Part shown: positions 1-9,074 of the stretch, piece after piece
Layout of the letters: each line of letters starts with the position of its first letter
Numbering within the stretch: position 1 is the first letter of the stretch
From: Candidatus Moranbacteria bacterium GW2011_GWF2_35_54
GTDB lineage: Bacteria > Patescibacteriota > Minisyncoccia > Moranbacterales > UBA9337
Assembly (NCBI GenBank): GCA_000990945.1
Contig: LBQR01000029.1
Coordinates: 1-41,939 of the forward strand
Reading direction: 5' to 3'
Length of the DNA: 41,939 nucleotides
Translations under genes and position numbers: made by a program
Notes under the pieces: generated by a model
What the model was told of the DNA's origin: nothing
The model's database searches: none
What the model saw: only the letters and a program-made list of their open reading frames with translations

Positions 1-15
1 TGATAGTATTTATTA

Positions 16-69
16 GATCTCTCCATGCATAAATTTCCGAGTACAGAAATTTACTTAGTCGAGATGACA
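16..69. repeat. Repeat family B, half element
   Basis: AGATCTCTCCATGCATAAATTTCCGAGTACAGAAATTTACTTAGTCGAGATGACA. Confidence 0.85.
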
Positions 70-85
70 TATGACCTATAATTGT

Positions 86-664
86 ATGAACAAAGAAAAA
101 TTAGAAAAATTAAATAAAGAAATGCTAGCTTGTACAAAGTGTGCGCTTAGTAATGGTTGCAAGCAAGTTGTGCCAGGGGCGGGGAGTGCCAACGCGCAGA
201 TTATGTTTATCGGCGAAGCGCCGGGGAAAAAAGAAGATGAACTAGGTGCGCCTTTCGTGGGAGCGGCGGGAAAGTTTTTGGATGAAATGCTGGCAATCAT
301 AAAATTAAAAAGAGAAGACGTCTATATTGCTAATACAGTCAAATGCCGTCCGATCGAAAATCGCGACCCCTCTCAAGAAGAAAAAGATATTTGTTGGCCA
401 TGGCTGGAAAAACAAATTGCCATTATCCAACCTAAAATTATTGTTACTCTGGGCAGGCATTCGATGAATTTATTTTTGCCTGAATTAAAAATATCCGAAG
501 CGCATGGAAAAGCGATTAAAAAAGATTTTCCCGAAATAGGTGAGCAAACTTTTTTTACCCTCTATCATCCCGCGGCCGCTCTCTATAATGGCGGACTGCG
601 CCAGACGCTAATAAAAGATTTCAAAAAAATTCCCAAGGTTTTAAGGGAAACAGATAAAGGATGA
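86..664 (+). CDS. Uracil-DNA glycosylase, family 4 type
   Basis: CTKCAL...GEAPGKKEDELGAPFVGAAGKFLDEML, NTVKCRP.ENRDP, LYHPAAAL motifs; internal ATG at 86 likelier than 71. Confidence 0.93.
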   Translation: MNKEKLEKLNKEMLACTKCALSNGCKQVVPGAGSANAQIMFIGEAPGKKEDELGAPFVGAAGKFLDEMLAIIKLKREDVYIANTVKCRPIENRDPSQEEKDICWPWLEKQIAIIQPKIIVTLGRHSMNLFLPELKISEAHGKAIKKDFPEIGEQTFFTLYHPAAALYNGGLRQTLIKDFKKIPKVLRETDKG

Positions 665-716
665 TTTATGATGTAAGATTTAAGATTTATGAATTGGGTT
701 TTAGTTTTGTTATTTT

Positions 717-762
717 GAGATTGCCACGTAAATATCGAGTACAATATTTACTCGCAATGACA
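717..762. repeat. Repeat family A, half element
   Basis: GAGATTGCCACGTAAATATcGAGTACaATATTTACTCGCAATGACA. Confidence 0.8.
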
Positions 763-859
763 GGTGGTGGATGGCGAAATTCGTAAATTCGTATGAATTA
801 GTAATTCGTAAAGAATCATGTTTGACAAATCTCTCAATATACTATATATTTATAAACAT

Positions 860-901
860 AAAAGCCCTGAGAGGCTTTTTAAAAAAGGCTAAAAAATAGC
901 C
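860..901 (+). terminator. Two adjacent short hairpins with T/A-rich tails between udg and secE
   Basis: AAAAGCC-CTGAGA-GGCTTTTT (860-880) then GGCTA-aaaaa-TAGCC (887-901). Confidence 0.6.
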
Positions 902-921
902 CTAAAAATTAAAAAAAATCA

Positions 922-1107
922 ATGAAAAAAATTTTTGATTTTATCGTCGAGGCCAAGGCAGAATTGTTAAAAGTCAATTGGCCAACTAAAAAGCAGACAT
1001 TGAATTACACTCTCATAATTATTGGAGTAAGTGTGGTGATTTCTTTGTTTTTGGGAAGCTTGGATTATCTTTTCGGCGGAATTTTGAAGAATTTCATTGT
1101 AAAATAA
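922..1107 (+). CDS. secE: Preprotein translocase subunit SecE
   Basis: Small single-TM protein with EAKAELLKVNWPTKKQT motif, immediately before nusG. Confidence 0.93.
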   Translation: MKKIFDFIVEAKAELLKVNWPTKKQTLNYTLIIIGVSVVISLFLGSLDYLFGGILKNFIVK

Positions 1108-1193
1108 TTTTAAATCATGTTAGCAATTAGCATATTAACACGTTAACAAAAAACATTATTTATATGATGTTAAAATGTTGAAATGTTTGAAAT

Positions 1194-1739
1194 ATGGCAA
1201 AACAAAGTCAACATCATGGTCGCGCTTGGTATGTACTGCACACTTATTCCGGTTATGAAGATAACGTGGCCTACAATTTAAAACAAAGAATTGAATCTAT
1301 GGATATGCAGGATTTGATTTTTGATGTGATTGTCCCCAAGGAAAAAAAGATTAAGATTAAAAGTGGTAAAAGAGTAACGATAGAGGAGAGAATTTATCCC
1401 GGATATGTTTTAGTAGATATGATTGTAACAGACGCTTCTTGGTATGTGGTTAGAAACACACCCAATGTTACAGGATTTATCGGACTAGGCACAACTCCAA
1501 CTCCTATTGATCCAGAGGAGGTTAAGGCTCTTAAAAAGAGAATTGGAGTATCTGAGCCAAAATATAAATTGGATATCAAAGAGGGGGAATCAGTTAAAAT
1601 TACCGATGGACCGTTTAAGGATCATGATGGAAAAGTAAAAGAAATTGATGAAGAAAGAGGAAAAGTAAAAGTTTCAGTTTCAATCTTTGGTCGAGAGACT
1701 CCAGTTGAATTGGACTTTTTACAGATTAAAAAAATATAA
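1194..1739 (+). CDS. nusG: Transcription termination/antitermination factor NusG
   Basis: WYVLHTYSGYEDNVAYNL, YPGYVLVDM, VRNTPNVTGFIG, KOW GPFKDHDGKV. Confidence 0.97.
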   Translation: MAKQSQHHGRAWYVLHTYSGYEDNVAYNLKQRIESMDMQDLIFDVIVPKEKKIKIKSGKRVTIEERIYPGYVLVDMIVTDASWYVVRNTPNVTGFIGLGTTPTPIDPEEVKALKKRIGVSEPKYKLDIKEGESVKITDGPFKDHDGKVKEIDEERGKVKVSVSIFGRETPVELDFLQIKKI

Positions 1740-1742
1740 ATT

Positions 1743-1859
1743 CATATTAGCAAGTAACATATTAGCATATTAACATAGGCAGAGTCTGAGATTTTATTAA
1801 AATATAGTATTTCTTGGGGTGATGCTTAAATGTTAAAATGTTAAAATGTTAAAATGATA
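1743..1859. repeat. Degenerate short-word repeat region (ATTAGCATATTAACAT ... ATGTTAAAATGTTAAAATGTTAAAATG)
   Basis: Tandem/inverted copies of ATGTTAAAATG-like words; similar block at 1119-1190 before nusG. Confidence 0.7.
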
Positions 1860-1864
1860 CAATT

Positions 1865-2284
1865 ATGGCAAAGGCAAAAACAGTTATAAAACTTCAAATA
1901 CCAGCTGGAAAAGCAAATCCAGCTCCACCAGTTGGACCAGCTTTGGGACAACATGGAGTTAACATTCAAGATTTCTGTGCTCAATTTAATAATAAGAGCC
2001 AAGAGAGAATGGGAGATATCGTGCCAGTTGAAATTACAGTTAATGAGGATAGAAGTTTTTCATTTATTATGAAAACTTCACCTGCTTCAGATTTACTAAA
2101 GAAAGCCGCTGGAGTAGAAAAGGGCGCTGGTAATCCTTTGAAAGATAAGGTAGGAAAAGTTACCAAAGCTCAAGTGAAAGAAATTGCTGAGAAAAAAATG
2201 GAAGATCTTAATGCTGATGATGTGGAGGCTGCGATGAAAATTATCGAAGGCACAGCTAGATCAATGGGGATTAAGGTTGAATAA
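1865..2284 (+). CDS. rplK: 50S ribosomal protein L11
   Basis: [27 protein letters not shown] ... [11 protein letters not shown]. Confidence 0.98.
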   Translation: MAKAKTVIKLQIPAGKANPAPPVGPALGQHGVNIQDFCAQFNNKSQERMGDIVPVEITVNEDRSFSFIMKTSPASDLLKKAAGVEKGAGNPLKDKVGKVTKAQVKEIAEKKMEDLNADDVEAAMKIIEGTARSMGIKVE

Positions 2285-2395
2285 TTGAGAAACTGGGAAT
2301 TTAAGAATTTAGGAATGTAGGAATTTGGGAAGTTAAGATTAAAAATCTGTAGTTTTACGAAATTGGATTTCTGCCAAAAACAAAGAGGTGGCGCC

Positions 2396-2626
2396 ATGAC
2401 AAGAGAAAATATTTTTGAGATATACTTGAAAGTTCTTTCTTTGTTGGCTGTGATTGCGTTATTATCATCGGCTTATTTTATTTTAAAAAATAATAATTTA
2501 GGTTGGCAAATATTTGTTTTAGCAGGAGTTATCACTGTTGTTATCTGCGAGTTAGGACAAGAATATTATGGGAGATTTGGCTATCGCCCATGGAAAGATA
2601 AACCATCGATAACCAGGAGGTTATGA
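2396..2626 (+). CDS. Small predicted membrane protein
   Basis: Two hydrophobic segments; AGAGGTGG RBS-like sequence before ATG 2396; between rplK and rplA. Confidence 0.6.
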   Translation: MTRENIFEIYLKVLSLLAVIALLSSAYFILKNNNLGWQIFVLAGVITVVICELGQEYYGRFGYRPWKDKPSITRRL

Positions 2627-2629
2627 ATT

Positions 2630-2947
2630 ATGAATAAGATTTTCCGAAGAGTAAGTGTCTGGTTGTATGAAAAAATGGATAAATCTTTCTGTATAGAAAT
2701 TTCTCCAGAAGCGGAAATAATGGAACTTAAATTTGTAAGTCTTCTTATTTTAGGCATTTTGATTATGCTAGGATGCTGGGGATTTCAAGAGGGAAGGTTT
2801 GATTTTTGGGCAAAAATATTTTGCGCAATGGGCGTGGTAGTAGTGGTATTCATTTTCATTTGGAAAAATGTTTATGGGGGAGTTAGTCTTTTTCAGAAAG
2901 AAAAAAATACTCACGAAAGTGAGGAATCGGCATTTGATGAAAATTGA
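2630..2947 (+). CDS. Small predicted membrane protein
   Basis: Two TM-like segments; AGGAGG just upstream; 3 nt after previous ORF. Confidence 0.6.
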   Translation: MNKIFRRVSVWLYEKMDKSFCIEISPEAEIMELKFVSLLILGILIMLGCWGFQEGRFDFWAKIFCAMGVVVVVFIFIWKNVYGGVSLFQKEKNTHESEESAFDEN

Positions 2948-3101
2948 ATTGTCCAAGCGTAAAATGTCGGCAGAAGTTGATGAGTGGTTGGAGAATTTTT
3001 TCAATCACTCAAAAATAATAATTTGATTTATTTAAATAATAATAAGTAATTTGTGGGAGGAGATTGTACTAAGCACAACTTCATTATTACCACGAAAAAA
3101 T

Positions 3102-3773
3102 ATGAGAAGAGGAAAAAAGTACAAAGGAGTAATGGAAAAAATAGAGAAGAATAAACTTTATTCTCTAGAAGAAGCGATTAAAATCGTTAAAGAAAATAAA
3201 ATCGCTAATTTTGATGAATCCGTAGAAGTTCATGTAAAAACTAATATTGATCCAAAAAAAGGTGATCAACAGCTTCGCGGTTCAGTTGTTTTCCCACATG
3301 GAACAGGCAAGACCAAGAGGATTGCAGTTATTACTACTACCAAAGCCAAAGAGGCCAAAGAGGCCAAAGCTGATGTGGTAGCGGGAATAGAATTAATTGA
3401 AGACATTAAAAAAGGAAAAATTGATTTTGATATTTTAGTCGCTACTCCAGAAATGATGCCCAAATTAGCTTCAATAGCTAAAATTCTTGGACCAAAGGGA
3501 CTTATGCCTAATCCAAAAACTGATACCGTAACTGACAAAATCAAAGAAGCGGTAGAAATGCTCAAAAAAGGAAAGATGAGCTTTAAAAATGACAATACTG
3601 GAAATGTCCACCAAGTTATCGGCAAAGCATCTTTTAGCGAAGCTCAATTGAAAGAAAATTTTGATTCTCTGATTGAGGCGCTTGAAAAAGCTAAACAAGA
3701 AGCAGTTAAAGGAAAATTGATTGCCAAAGCTGTGCTTTGTTCTACGATGGGACCAGGATTACAAGTAAAATAA
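3102..3773 (+). CDS. rplA: 50S ribosomal protein L1
   Basis: RGKKYK, VEVHVKTNIDPKKGDQQLRGSVVFPHGTGK, ILGPKGLMPNPK. Confidence 0.97.
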   Translation: MRRGKKYKGVMEKIEKNKLYSLEEAIKIVKENKIANFDESVEVHVKTNIDPKKGDQQLRGSVVFPHGTGKTKRIAVITTTKAKEAKEAKADVVAGIELIEDIKKGKIDFDILVATPEMMPKLASIAKILGPKGLMPNPKTDTVTDKIKEAVEMLKKGKMSFKNDNTGNVHQVIGKASFSEAQLKENFDSLIEALEKAKQEAVKGKLIAKAVLCSTMGPGLQVK

Positions 3774-3793
3774 TTTTCAAAAACTTTCAATAA

Positions 3794-3826
3794 AAAAACC
3801 GTCTTGAAATAAAGGGCGGTTTTTTG
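3794..3826 (+). terminator. Rho-independent terminator after rplA
   Basis: AAAACCGTCTT-gaaataa-AGGGCGGTTTTTT (with G-U pairs). Confidence 0.75.
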
Positions 3827-3847
3827 ATTCGAATTTTTTCTTTGTTT

Positions 3848-3964
3848 TGTCTCTGCGAGTAATTTGAGTACTCTCAAATTGCGTGGCAGTCCAGAAAAAC
3901 AGAATTCTTGATTAAGCATATTTTCCTGGATTGCCACGTCAGGAATACCTTCCTCGCAAAGACA
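3848..3964. repeat. Repeat family A, paired inverted element
   Basis: TGTCTCTGCGAG..GTACTC..GCGTGGCAGTCCAG ... CCTGGATTGCCACG..CTCGCAAAGACA. Confidence 0.85.
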
Positions 3965-4133
3965 TGCATACTTTTTCATAGGGGTCAGTGAGGAGTTATG
4001 CAGTGCTCTGTTCCTGCACTTGATTTTTTCTTGCTTTTCGATTACTGTATATGGAAGGCAAAGAGTTATTTTTTTGGATATATTAACAGGCAGAAGTATA
4101 ATTGTCGTTTTAATTTAAGAGGAGGTTATTATT

Positions 4134-4361
4134 ATGGCTGATAATGGAAAATCTTTAAGATTTGAAATTACAATCAAGAGAAACGATGAGGGTGTGCCTG
4201 AAGTTGTTATGTCGGCAGAGGTGATTAGGAGCGATGGATCTCCTGATAAAATAGGTACGGATATTTTCTCGCTTACTGAAAATTTAGAACATGCCCTAAA
4301 GATTCTTAAGGGGAGAGTGGGTCAAAATGCTTGCGAAATGTTTTTGGATGTTATGACCTGA
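4134..4361 (+). CDS. Hypothetical protein, 75 aa
   Basis: AGAGGAGG RBS upstream, own terminator at 4387-4428. Confidence 0.65.
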   Translation: MADNGKSLRFEITIKRNDEGVPEVVMSAEVIRSDGSPDKIGTDIFSLTENLEHALKILKGRVGQNACEMFLDVMT

Positions 4362-4386
4362 TGTAGCACGACAAATCTTTTTCAGA

Positions 4387-4428
4387 AAAAAATCTCTTAA
4401 GAATATCATTTTCCTAAGAGATTTTTTA
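4387..4428 (+). terminator. Rho-independent terminator
   Basis: AAAAAATCTCTTA ... TAAGAGATTTTTT. Confidence 0.8.
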
Positions 4429-4514
4429 TTTGTTTGAATTTGCATGTTAGATTTTAATTTGAAACAAAAAAGATAAAGTAACTGGCCAGTTTTCTCCAAA
4501 GACAGAATAGAGTT

Positions 4515-4617
4515 TGTCTTTGCGAGTCGGTACTCCGACGTGGCAATCCAGAATTACACACTTTAAAACCTAGATTGCCACGCAATTTCTGAGTACAGAA
4601 ATTACTCGCAAAGACGA
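4515..4617. repeat. Repeat family A, paired inverted element
   Basis: TGTCTTTGCGAGTCGGTACTCCGACGTGGCAATCCAG ... CTAGATTGCCACGCAATTTCTGAGTACAGAAATTACTCGCAAAGACGA. Confidence 0.88.
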
Positions 4618-4712
4618 TAAAGATGGGTTGGTTTTAGAGAGAGTGAATAATTATAATATAAAATACAATATAAAATATAGAATATTTTATATTTTTGTGT
4701 TATTATTTAAAC

Positions 4713-5144
4713 ATGGAAAATAAAATAGTAATCTACACTGACGGTGGTTCGCGAGGAAATCCTGGACCAGCGGGGATTGGTGTTTGGATAAAGACATTAG
4801 ATAAAAAATACGGAGAATGTATCGGAATAAAAACCAATAATGATGCTGAATACGAAGCATTGATTTTTGGTCTGAAAAAAGTCAAAGCTCTGCTGGGAAA
4901 AACTAAAGCCAAACAATTTGAAATTGAATGCTATGCTGATAGCGAATTAATGGTTAAGCAACTTAATCATGAGTACAAATTAAAAGAAGAAAGAATCCAA
5001 AAATATTTTATTGAAATTTGGAATTTAATGCTGGATTTTAAAGAAGTTAAATTTAATCATGTGATGCGTGAAAAGAATAAGGTGGCGGATGAGATGGTGA
5101 ATGCGGCGTTGGATGGGAAGTGTAAACAGACGAGTCTTTTGTAA
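4713..5144 (+). CDS. Ribonuclease HI-like protein
   Basis: IYTDGGSRGNPGPAGIGVW, NNDAEYEALI, ADSELMVKQL, VMREKNKVAD. Confidence 0.92.
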   Translation: MENKIVIYTDGGSRGNPGPAGIGVWIKTLDKKYGECIGIKTNNDAEYEALIFGLKKVKALLGKTKAKQFEIECYADSELMVKQLNHEYKLKEERIQKYFIEIWNLMLDFKEVKFNHVMREKNKVADEMVNAALDGKCKQTSLL

Positions 5145-5188
5145 AAATGAATTATGAATTAAGAATTATGAATTAAGATTTGTAAATT

Positions 5189-5578
5189 ATGGAAAACAAA
5201 AAAGAAAAAATAAAATCGTTTACTGATTTAAACGCTTGGAGAGAAGGGCATAAGTTGGTTTTGGAAATTTATAATGTAACAAAACTATTTCCTGAGGATG
5301 AGAGATTCGGTTTAATTTCTCAAATGAGAAGATGCGTAGTTTCTATAACATCAAATATCGCAGAGGGATTTAGTCGCAAAGGCATAAAGGAAAAAATTCA
5401 GTTTTATCACATATCCCTTGGTTCCATAACAGAATTGCAGAATCAATTAGTAATCTGTAGAGATTTAAAAATTTTAGATAATGATAAATTTAAAAAAATA
5501 GCTCAGCAAACTACGCTGGTACAAAAAATTACCAACGGATTGATTAAATCAACAAAATACATGAATTCTGAATCTTAA
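5189..5578 (+). CDS. Four-helix bundle / 23S rRNA intervening-sequence (S23) family protein
   Basis: SFTDLNAWREGHKLVLEIYNVTKLFP..E.FGLISQMRRCVVSITSNIAEGFSRK.. signature; free-standing. Confidence 0.9.
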   Translation: MENKKEKIKSFTDLNAWREGHKLVLEIYNVTKLFPEDERFGLISQMRRCVVSITSNIAEGFSRKGIKEKIQFYHISLGSITELQNQLVICRDLKILDNDKFKKIAQQTTLVQKITNGLIKSTKYMNSES

Positions 5579-5615
5579 TTCTTAATTCATACTTCTTAAT
5601 TCACATAAAATAAAT

Positions 5616-6629
5616 ATGAAAAAAAGAAAAAAAATAATCATCTGGATAATTGTACTAGCGATTTTGGGTGCGGGTGCTTTTTACTATTTCAAACCCAAAG
5701 AAACTGGGCCGGAGTACACCACGGAAAAAGTAGCTAAGGCAGATATTGAGCAAACTGTTTCCGTAACTGGAGAAGTGAGTGATACTAGTAAGATAGATAT
5801 TACTCCTGAAATAAGCGGGACGGTTGATGAGTTATTAGTGGAAGTTGGCGATAAAGTAACAGCTGGACAAAAAATTGCCAAAATTAATGATTCCGTAGTA
5901 CGTTCTCAATTAACGGAAGCTTTGATTGCACTCCAAATTCAGCAAGAGCAATTGGATTTAAAGAGGCGAAAATGGGATGCATTAAAGCCAGAGGAAAAGG
6001 AGGCAGCTAAACTAACAGTAGAGAGTGCACGAGCTACTACTTGGACATTACAAAAACAATTAAAGAAAAATATTGTTTATGCGCCTGTGGATGGAATTAT
6101 TACCAAGAAATATTTAGAAGAAGGAGAGATGGCTTCTATGGCAACACCGATTGTGAGTGTGTCAGGAGAAAAAGGTTTTGAAATCAAAGCCAATATCCCA
6201 GAGTCAGATATTAATAAAATTAAAATAGGACAAAAAGGACAATCGACTTTTGATGCTTTTCTTTCAGATGAAATATTTGAATTTGAAGTTACCAAGATAG
6301 AACCAGCTGCAACTATTATTCAGGATGTGGTTTATTATGAAGTGACCTTTAAAATTTTAACTCAAGATAATCGCATCAAGTCAGGGATGAGTACCGATAT
6401 TGATATTTTAACTGCCGAGAAGAAAGATGTTCTGGCAGTTTCCAATCAAGCGATTAAAAATGATGAGGGCAATCGATATGTGGAAGTTTTGGAAGTGAAA
6501 GATGAAGTTAAAACTACTAAAAAGGTAAATGTAAAAGCAGGCTTGCGGGGAGATGACGGAATGACAGAAATTATCTCTGGTTTAAATGGCGGAGAAGATG
6601 TAATAACTTTTACGAAAGAAGCGAAATAA
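5616..6629 (+). CDS. Efflux RND/MacA-like periplasmic adaptor (HlyD family)
   Basis: N-terminal TM, lipoyl-like GTVDELLVEVGDKVTAGQKIAKI, followed by MacB-type ABC genes. Confidence 0.88.
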   Translation: MKKRKKIIIWIIVLAILGAGAFYYFKPKETGPEYTTEKVAKADIEQTVSVTGEVSDTSKIDITPEISGTVDELLVEVGDKVTAGQKIAKINDSVVRSQLTEALIALQIQQEQLDLKRRKWDALKPEEKEAAKLTVESARATTWTLQKQLKKNIVYAPVDGIITKKYLEEGEMASMATPIVSVSGEKGFEIKANIPESDINKIKIGQKGQSTFDAFLSDEIFEFEVTKIEPAATIIQDVVYYEVTFKILTQDNRIKSGMSTDIDILTAEKKDVLAVSNQAIKNDEGNRYVEVLEVKDEVKTTKKVNVKAGLRGDDGMTEIISGLNGGEDVITFTKEAK

Positions 6630-6632
6630 AAT

Positions 6633-7361
6633 ATGTCAATTCCAATTATCGAAGTAAAAAATCTAACCAAGACTTACATTAATGGTGAAGTGGAGACTTT
6701 GGCGTTGCGTGAAAATTCTTTTAATGTAGAAAAAGGGGAGTTTGTCTCTATTATGGGTCCTAGCGGAAGCGGTAAATCAACCTTGATGCAGATGTTGGGA
6801 CTTCTGGACAAGCCCAGCGGGGGAGAATATTTATTAGAAGGAAAAAATACTAGAGATTTCTCAGATGATATGCTGGCTGAAACTAGAAATAGCAAAATTG
6901 GTTTTGTTTTTCAAACTTTTAATCTTTTGCCTCGCACAAGCGTGTATGAAAATGTAGAGCTGCCTCTTTTATACAATAGAAACATCAGCAGTAAAATTAA
7001 CGAAAAAAGAATTACCGAAGCTTTGAAATCAGTTGGCATGGAACATCGCACAGATTATTTGTCCAATCAGCTCTCTGGAGGAGAAAAACAAAGAGTAGCG
7101 ATAGCACGGGCGCTAGTAACTGATCCGGAAATAATTTTTGCCGATGAACCTACGGGAAATCTGGATTCTAAAAGTGGGACGCAGATAATGCAAATTTTAC
7201 AGAAATTAAATAATGAAGGAAAAACAATTATTCTGGTGACCCATGAAACTTTTACTGCTCAGCATGCCAAAAGGATTTTAAATGTAAAAGACGGCAAGAT
7301 AATTTCCGATGAAATAGTTAAAGAAAGAAAAATAGCAGTGGATGGAGAACTTTTGAAGTAA
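6633..7361 (+). CDS. ABC transporter ATP-binding protein (MacB/LolD type)
   Basis: [37 protein letters not shown]. Confidence 0.96.
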   Translation: MSIPIIEVKNLTKTYINGEVETLALRENSFNVEKGEFVSIMGPSGSGKSTLMQMLGLLDKPSGGEYLLEGKNTRDFSDDMLAETRNSKIGFVFQTFNLLPRTSVYENVELPLLYNRNISSKINEKRITEALKSVGMEHRTDYLSNQLSGGEKQRVAIARALVTDPEIIFADEPTGNLDSKSGTQIMQILQKLNNEGKTIILVTHETFTAQHAKRILNVKDGKIISDEIVKERKIAVDGELLK

Positions 7362-7418
7362 TTTAGAATTTCCAATTTTGAATTTCGAATGAATTTTAAG
7401 AGCATTATTCAATTTTTC

Positions 7419-7594
7419 TGTCATTCCAGAAGATAAATTTTCTAAGCGATTCGCCAGCTGGCGGAGAGCTTTTAGAAAATTATCTATCTGGAATCTCAAA
7501 CATGTATTAATTTGTTGTATATGAATGAGATCCCACATAAGTAAATTTCTAAAGCTCCTTACGTCGCTAAGAAATTTTACTTTCTGGGATGACA
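7419..7594 (-). repeat. Repeat family C copy, inverted relative to 13711-13880
   Basis: TGTCATTCCAGAAGATAAATTTTCTAAGCGATTCGCCAGCTGGCGGAGAGCTTTTAGAAAATTATC ... GGGATGACA. Confidence 0.9.
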
Positions 7595-7670
7595 ATGCAG
7601 GGGTTTTAAAAAATTAAAGCATTGGAATTTGATTCAAAATTTAAAATTATAAATTTAAAATTGCGCAAGC

Positions 7671-8918
7671 ATGAATATATTAATTCCCATAAAAATATCT
7701 TTCAAAAATCTAATGGCGGCTAAATTCCGTTCTTTTTTAACTATCTTGGGAATTATTATCGGAGTGGCTTCGGTAATTATTATTTTTGCTGTGGGACAAA
7801 GCGCTCAAGAATTAATCCTGGATCAAATCAGAGGAGTGGGTTCAAATTTAGTGGGAGTTTTACCGGGAGCTTCGGATGAAAAAGGTCCGCCAGCTTCAGC
7901 TATGGGAATAGTTATCACTACTTTAAAATATGATGATTTTCTGGAGCTTAAAAAACCCAAAAATGTAACCGGAGTAGTGGCGGGGGCAGGCTATGTGATG
8001 GGGACGGCTACGATAGAAAATGATGGAACTGAGTTAGGCATGTCTTTTACCGGAACTACATCGCAGTACCCCGAGGTAGAAAGTACGGGTATGAAAAGCG
8101 GAAGATTTTTCATTGAAGAAGAAGAAACTAATTTATCCAGAGTGGCCGTTTTGGGAGTAACGGCAGCCAAAGATATTTTTGGAGATACTGATCCGATTGG
8201 AAGGAAGATAAAAATCAATGAGTATAAATTTACTGTAATTGGAGTTTTAAAAGAAAGAGCTTCGGCCGCTTTTGGAATCGCGAGTCAAGATGAAGCTGTT
8301 TTTGTTCCACTTTTTACCGCTCAGAAATTACTTTTGGGGATTAACCATCTGGCTTTCGCAAGATTAAAAATAGATACTATAGAAAATATTCCTATAGCCA
8401 AGGAAGATATGGCCACTGTTCTTAGAAATGAGCATGACATAGATGATCCGGATGATGATGACTTTTCAATTAGGGACCAAGCTTCAGCGGTGGAGATTGT
8501 GAGCACAATTACCAATGCGATGCGTTATTTTCTTTTGGCAGTAGGAACAATCTCTCTGATTGTGGGAGGGGTGGGCGTGATGAATGTGATGCTAATTGCA
8601 GTAAATCAAAGAATAAAAGAAGTGGGTCTGCGAAAAGCGGTGGGAGCTAAGAATATCGATGTGATGATTCAATTTCTACTCGAATCAGCGACAATTTCCT
8701 TTCTTGGGGGATTGATCGGTATAATTTTTGGAATAGCTGTTTCTTTTGGGGCATCTTTGGCGGTAAATGCAATGGGTTATGATTGGAAATTTATTATTTC
8801 GCCAAGCTCAATTGCAATTGCTGTGTCGGTTTCTATATTGATTGGAATAATTTTTGGACTCTATCCCGCCCGCAAAGCCTCGAAGATAAGTCCGATGGAA
8901 GCGCTTAGGTATGAATAA
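7671..8918 (+). CDS. ABC transporter permease (MacB/FtsX type)
   Basis: N-term LTILGIIIGVASVI, C-term VNQRIKEVGLRKAVGAKN...LYPARKASKISPMEALR. Confidence 0.93.
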   Translation: MNILIPIKISFKNLMAAKFRSFLTILGIIIGVASVIIIFAVGQSAQELILDQIRGVGSNLVGVLPGASDEKGPPASAMGIVITTLKYDDFLELKKPKNVTGVVAGAGYVMGTATIENDGTELGMSFTGTTSQYPEVESTGMKSGRFFIEEEETNLSRVAVLGVTAAKDIFGDTDPIGRKIKINEYKFTVIGVLKERASAAFGIASQDEAVFVPLFTAQKLLLGINHLAFARLKIDTIENIPIAKEDMATVLRNEHDIDDPDDDDFSIRDQASAVEIVSTITNAMRYFLLAVGTISLIVGGVGVMNVMLIAVNQRIKEVGLRKAVGAKNIDVMIQFLLESATISFLGGLIGIIFGIAVSFGASLAVNAMGYDWKFIISPSSIAIAVSVSILIGIIFGLYPARKASKISPMEALRYE

Positions 8919-9074
8919 TTATGTAGTTTATAAAGTTTGTAAGGTTATAAAGTTTATAAAGTGGGGAAATGAATTAAGAATTATGAATTAAGAATTAAGA
9001 GTGAAAATTATACTTAAAAATATGAGTTTTTATCATAATTCATGATACTTACTTCTTAATTCGAGTTATATTTT

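Noticed and set aside
5146-5604. Complete diversity-generating retroelement around the four-helix protein
   Set aside because: No reverse transcriptase, template repeat or variable repeat seen nearby; only the IVS/Avd-like fold family is shared.
7278-7595. 105-aa minus ORF, and its relative at 13671..13889 (+)
   Set aside because: Both are translations of the family C non-coding repeat; similarity reflects repeat copies, not a protein family.
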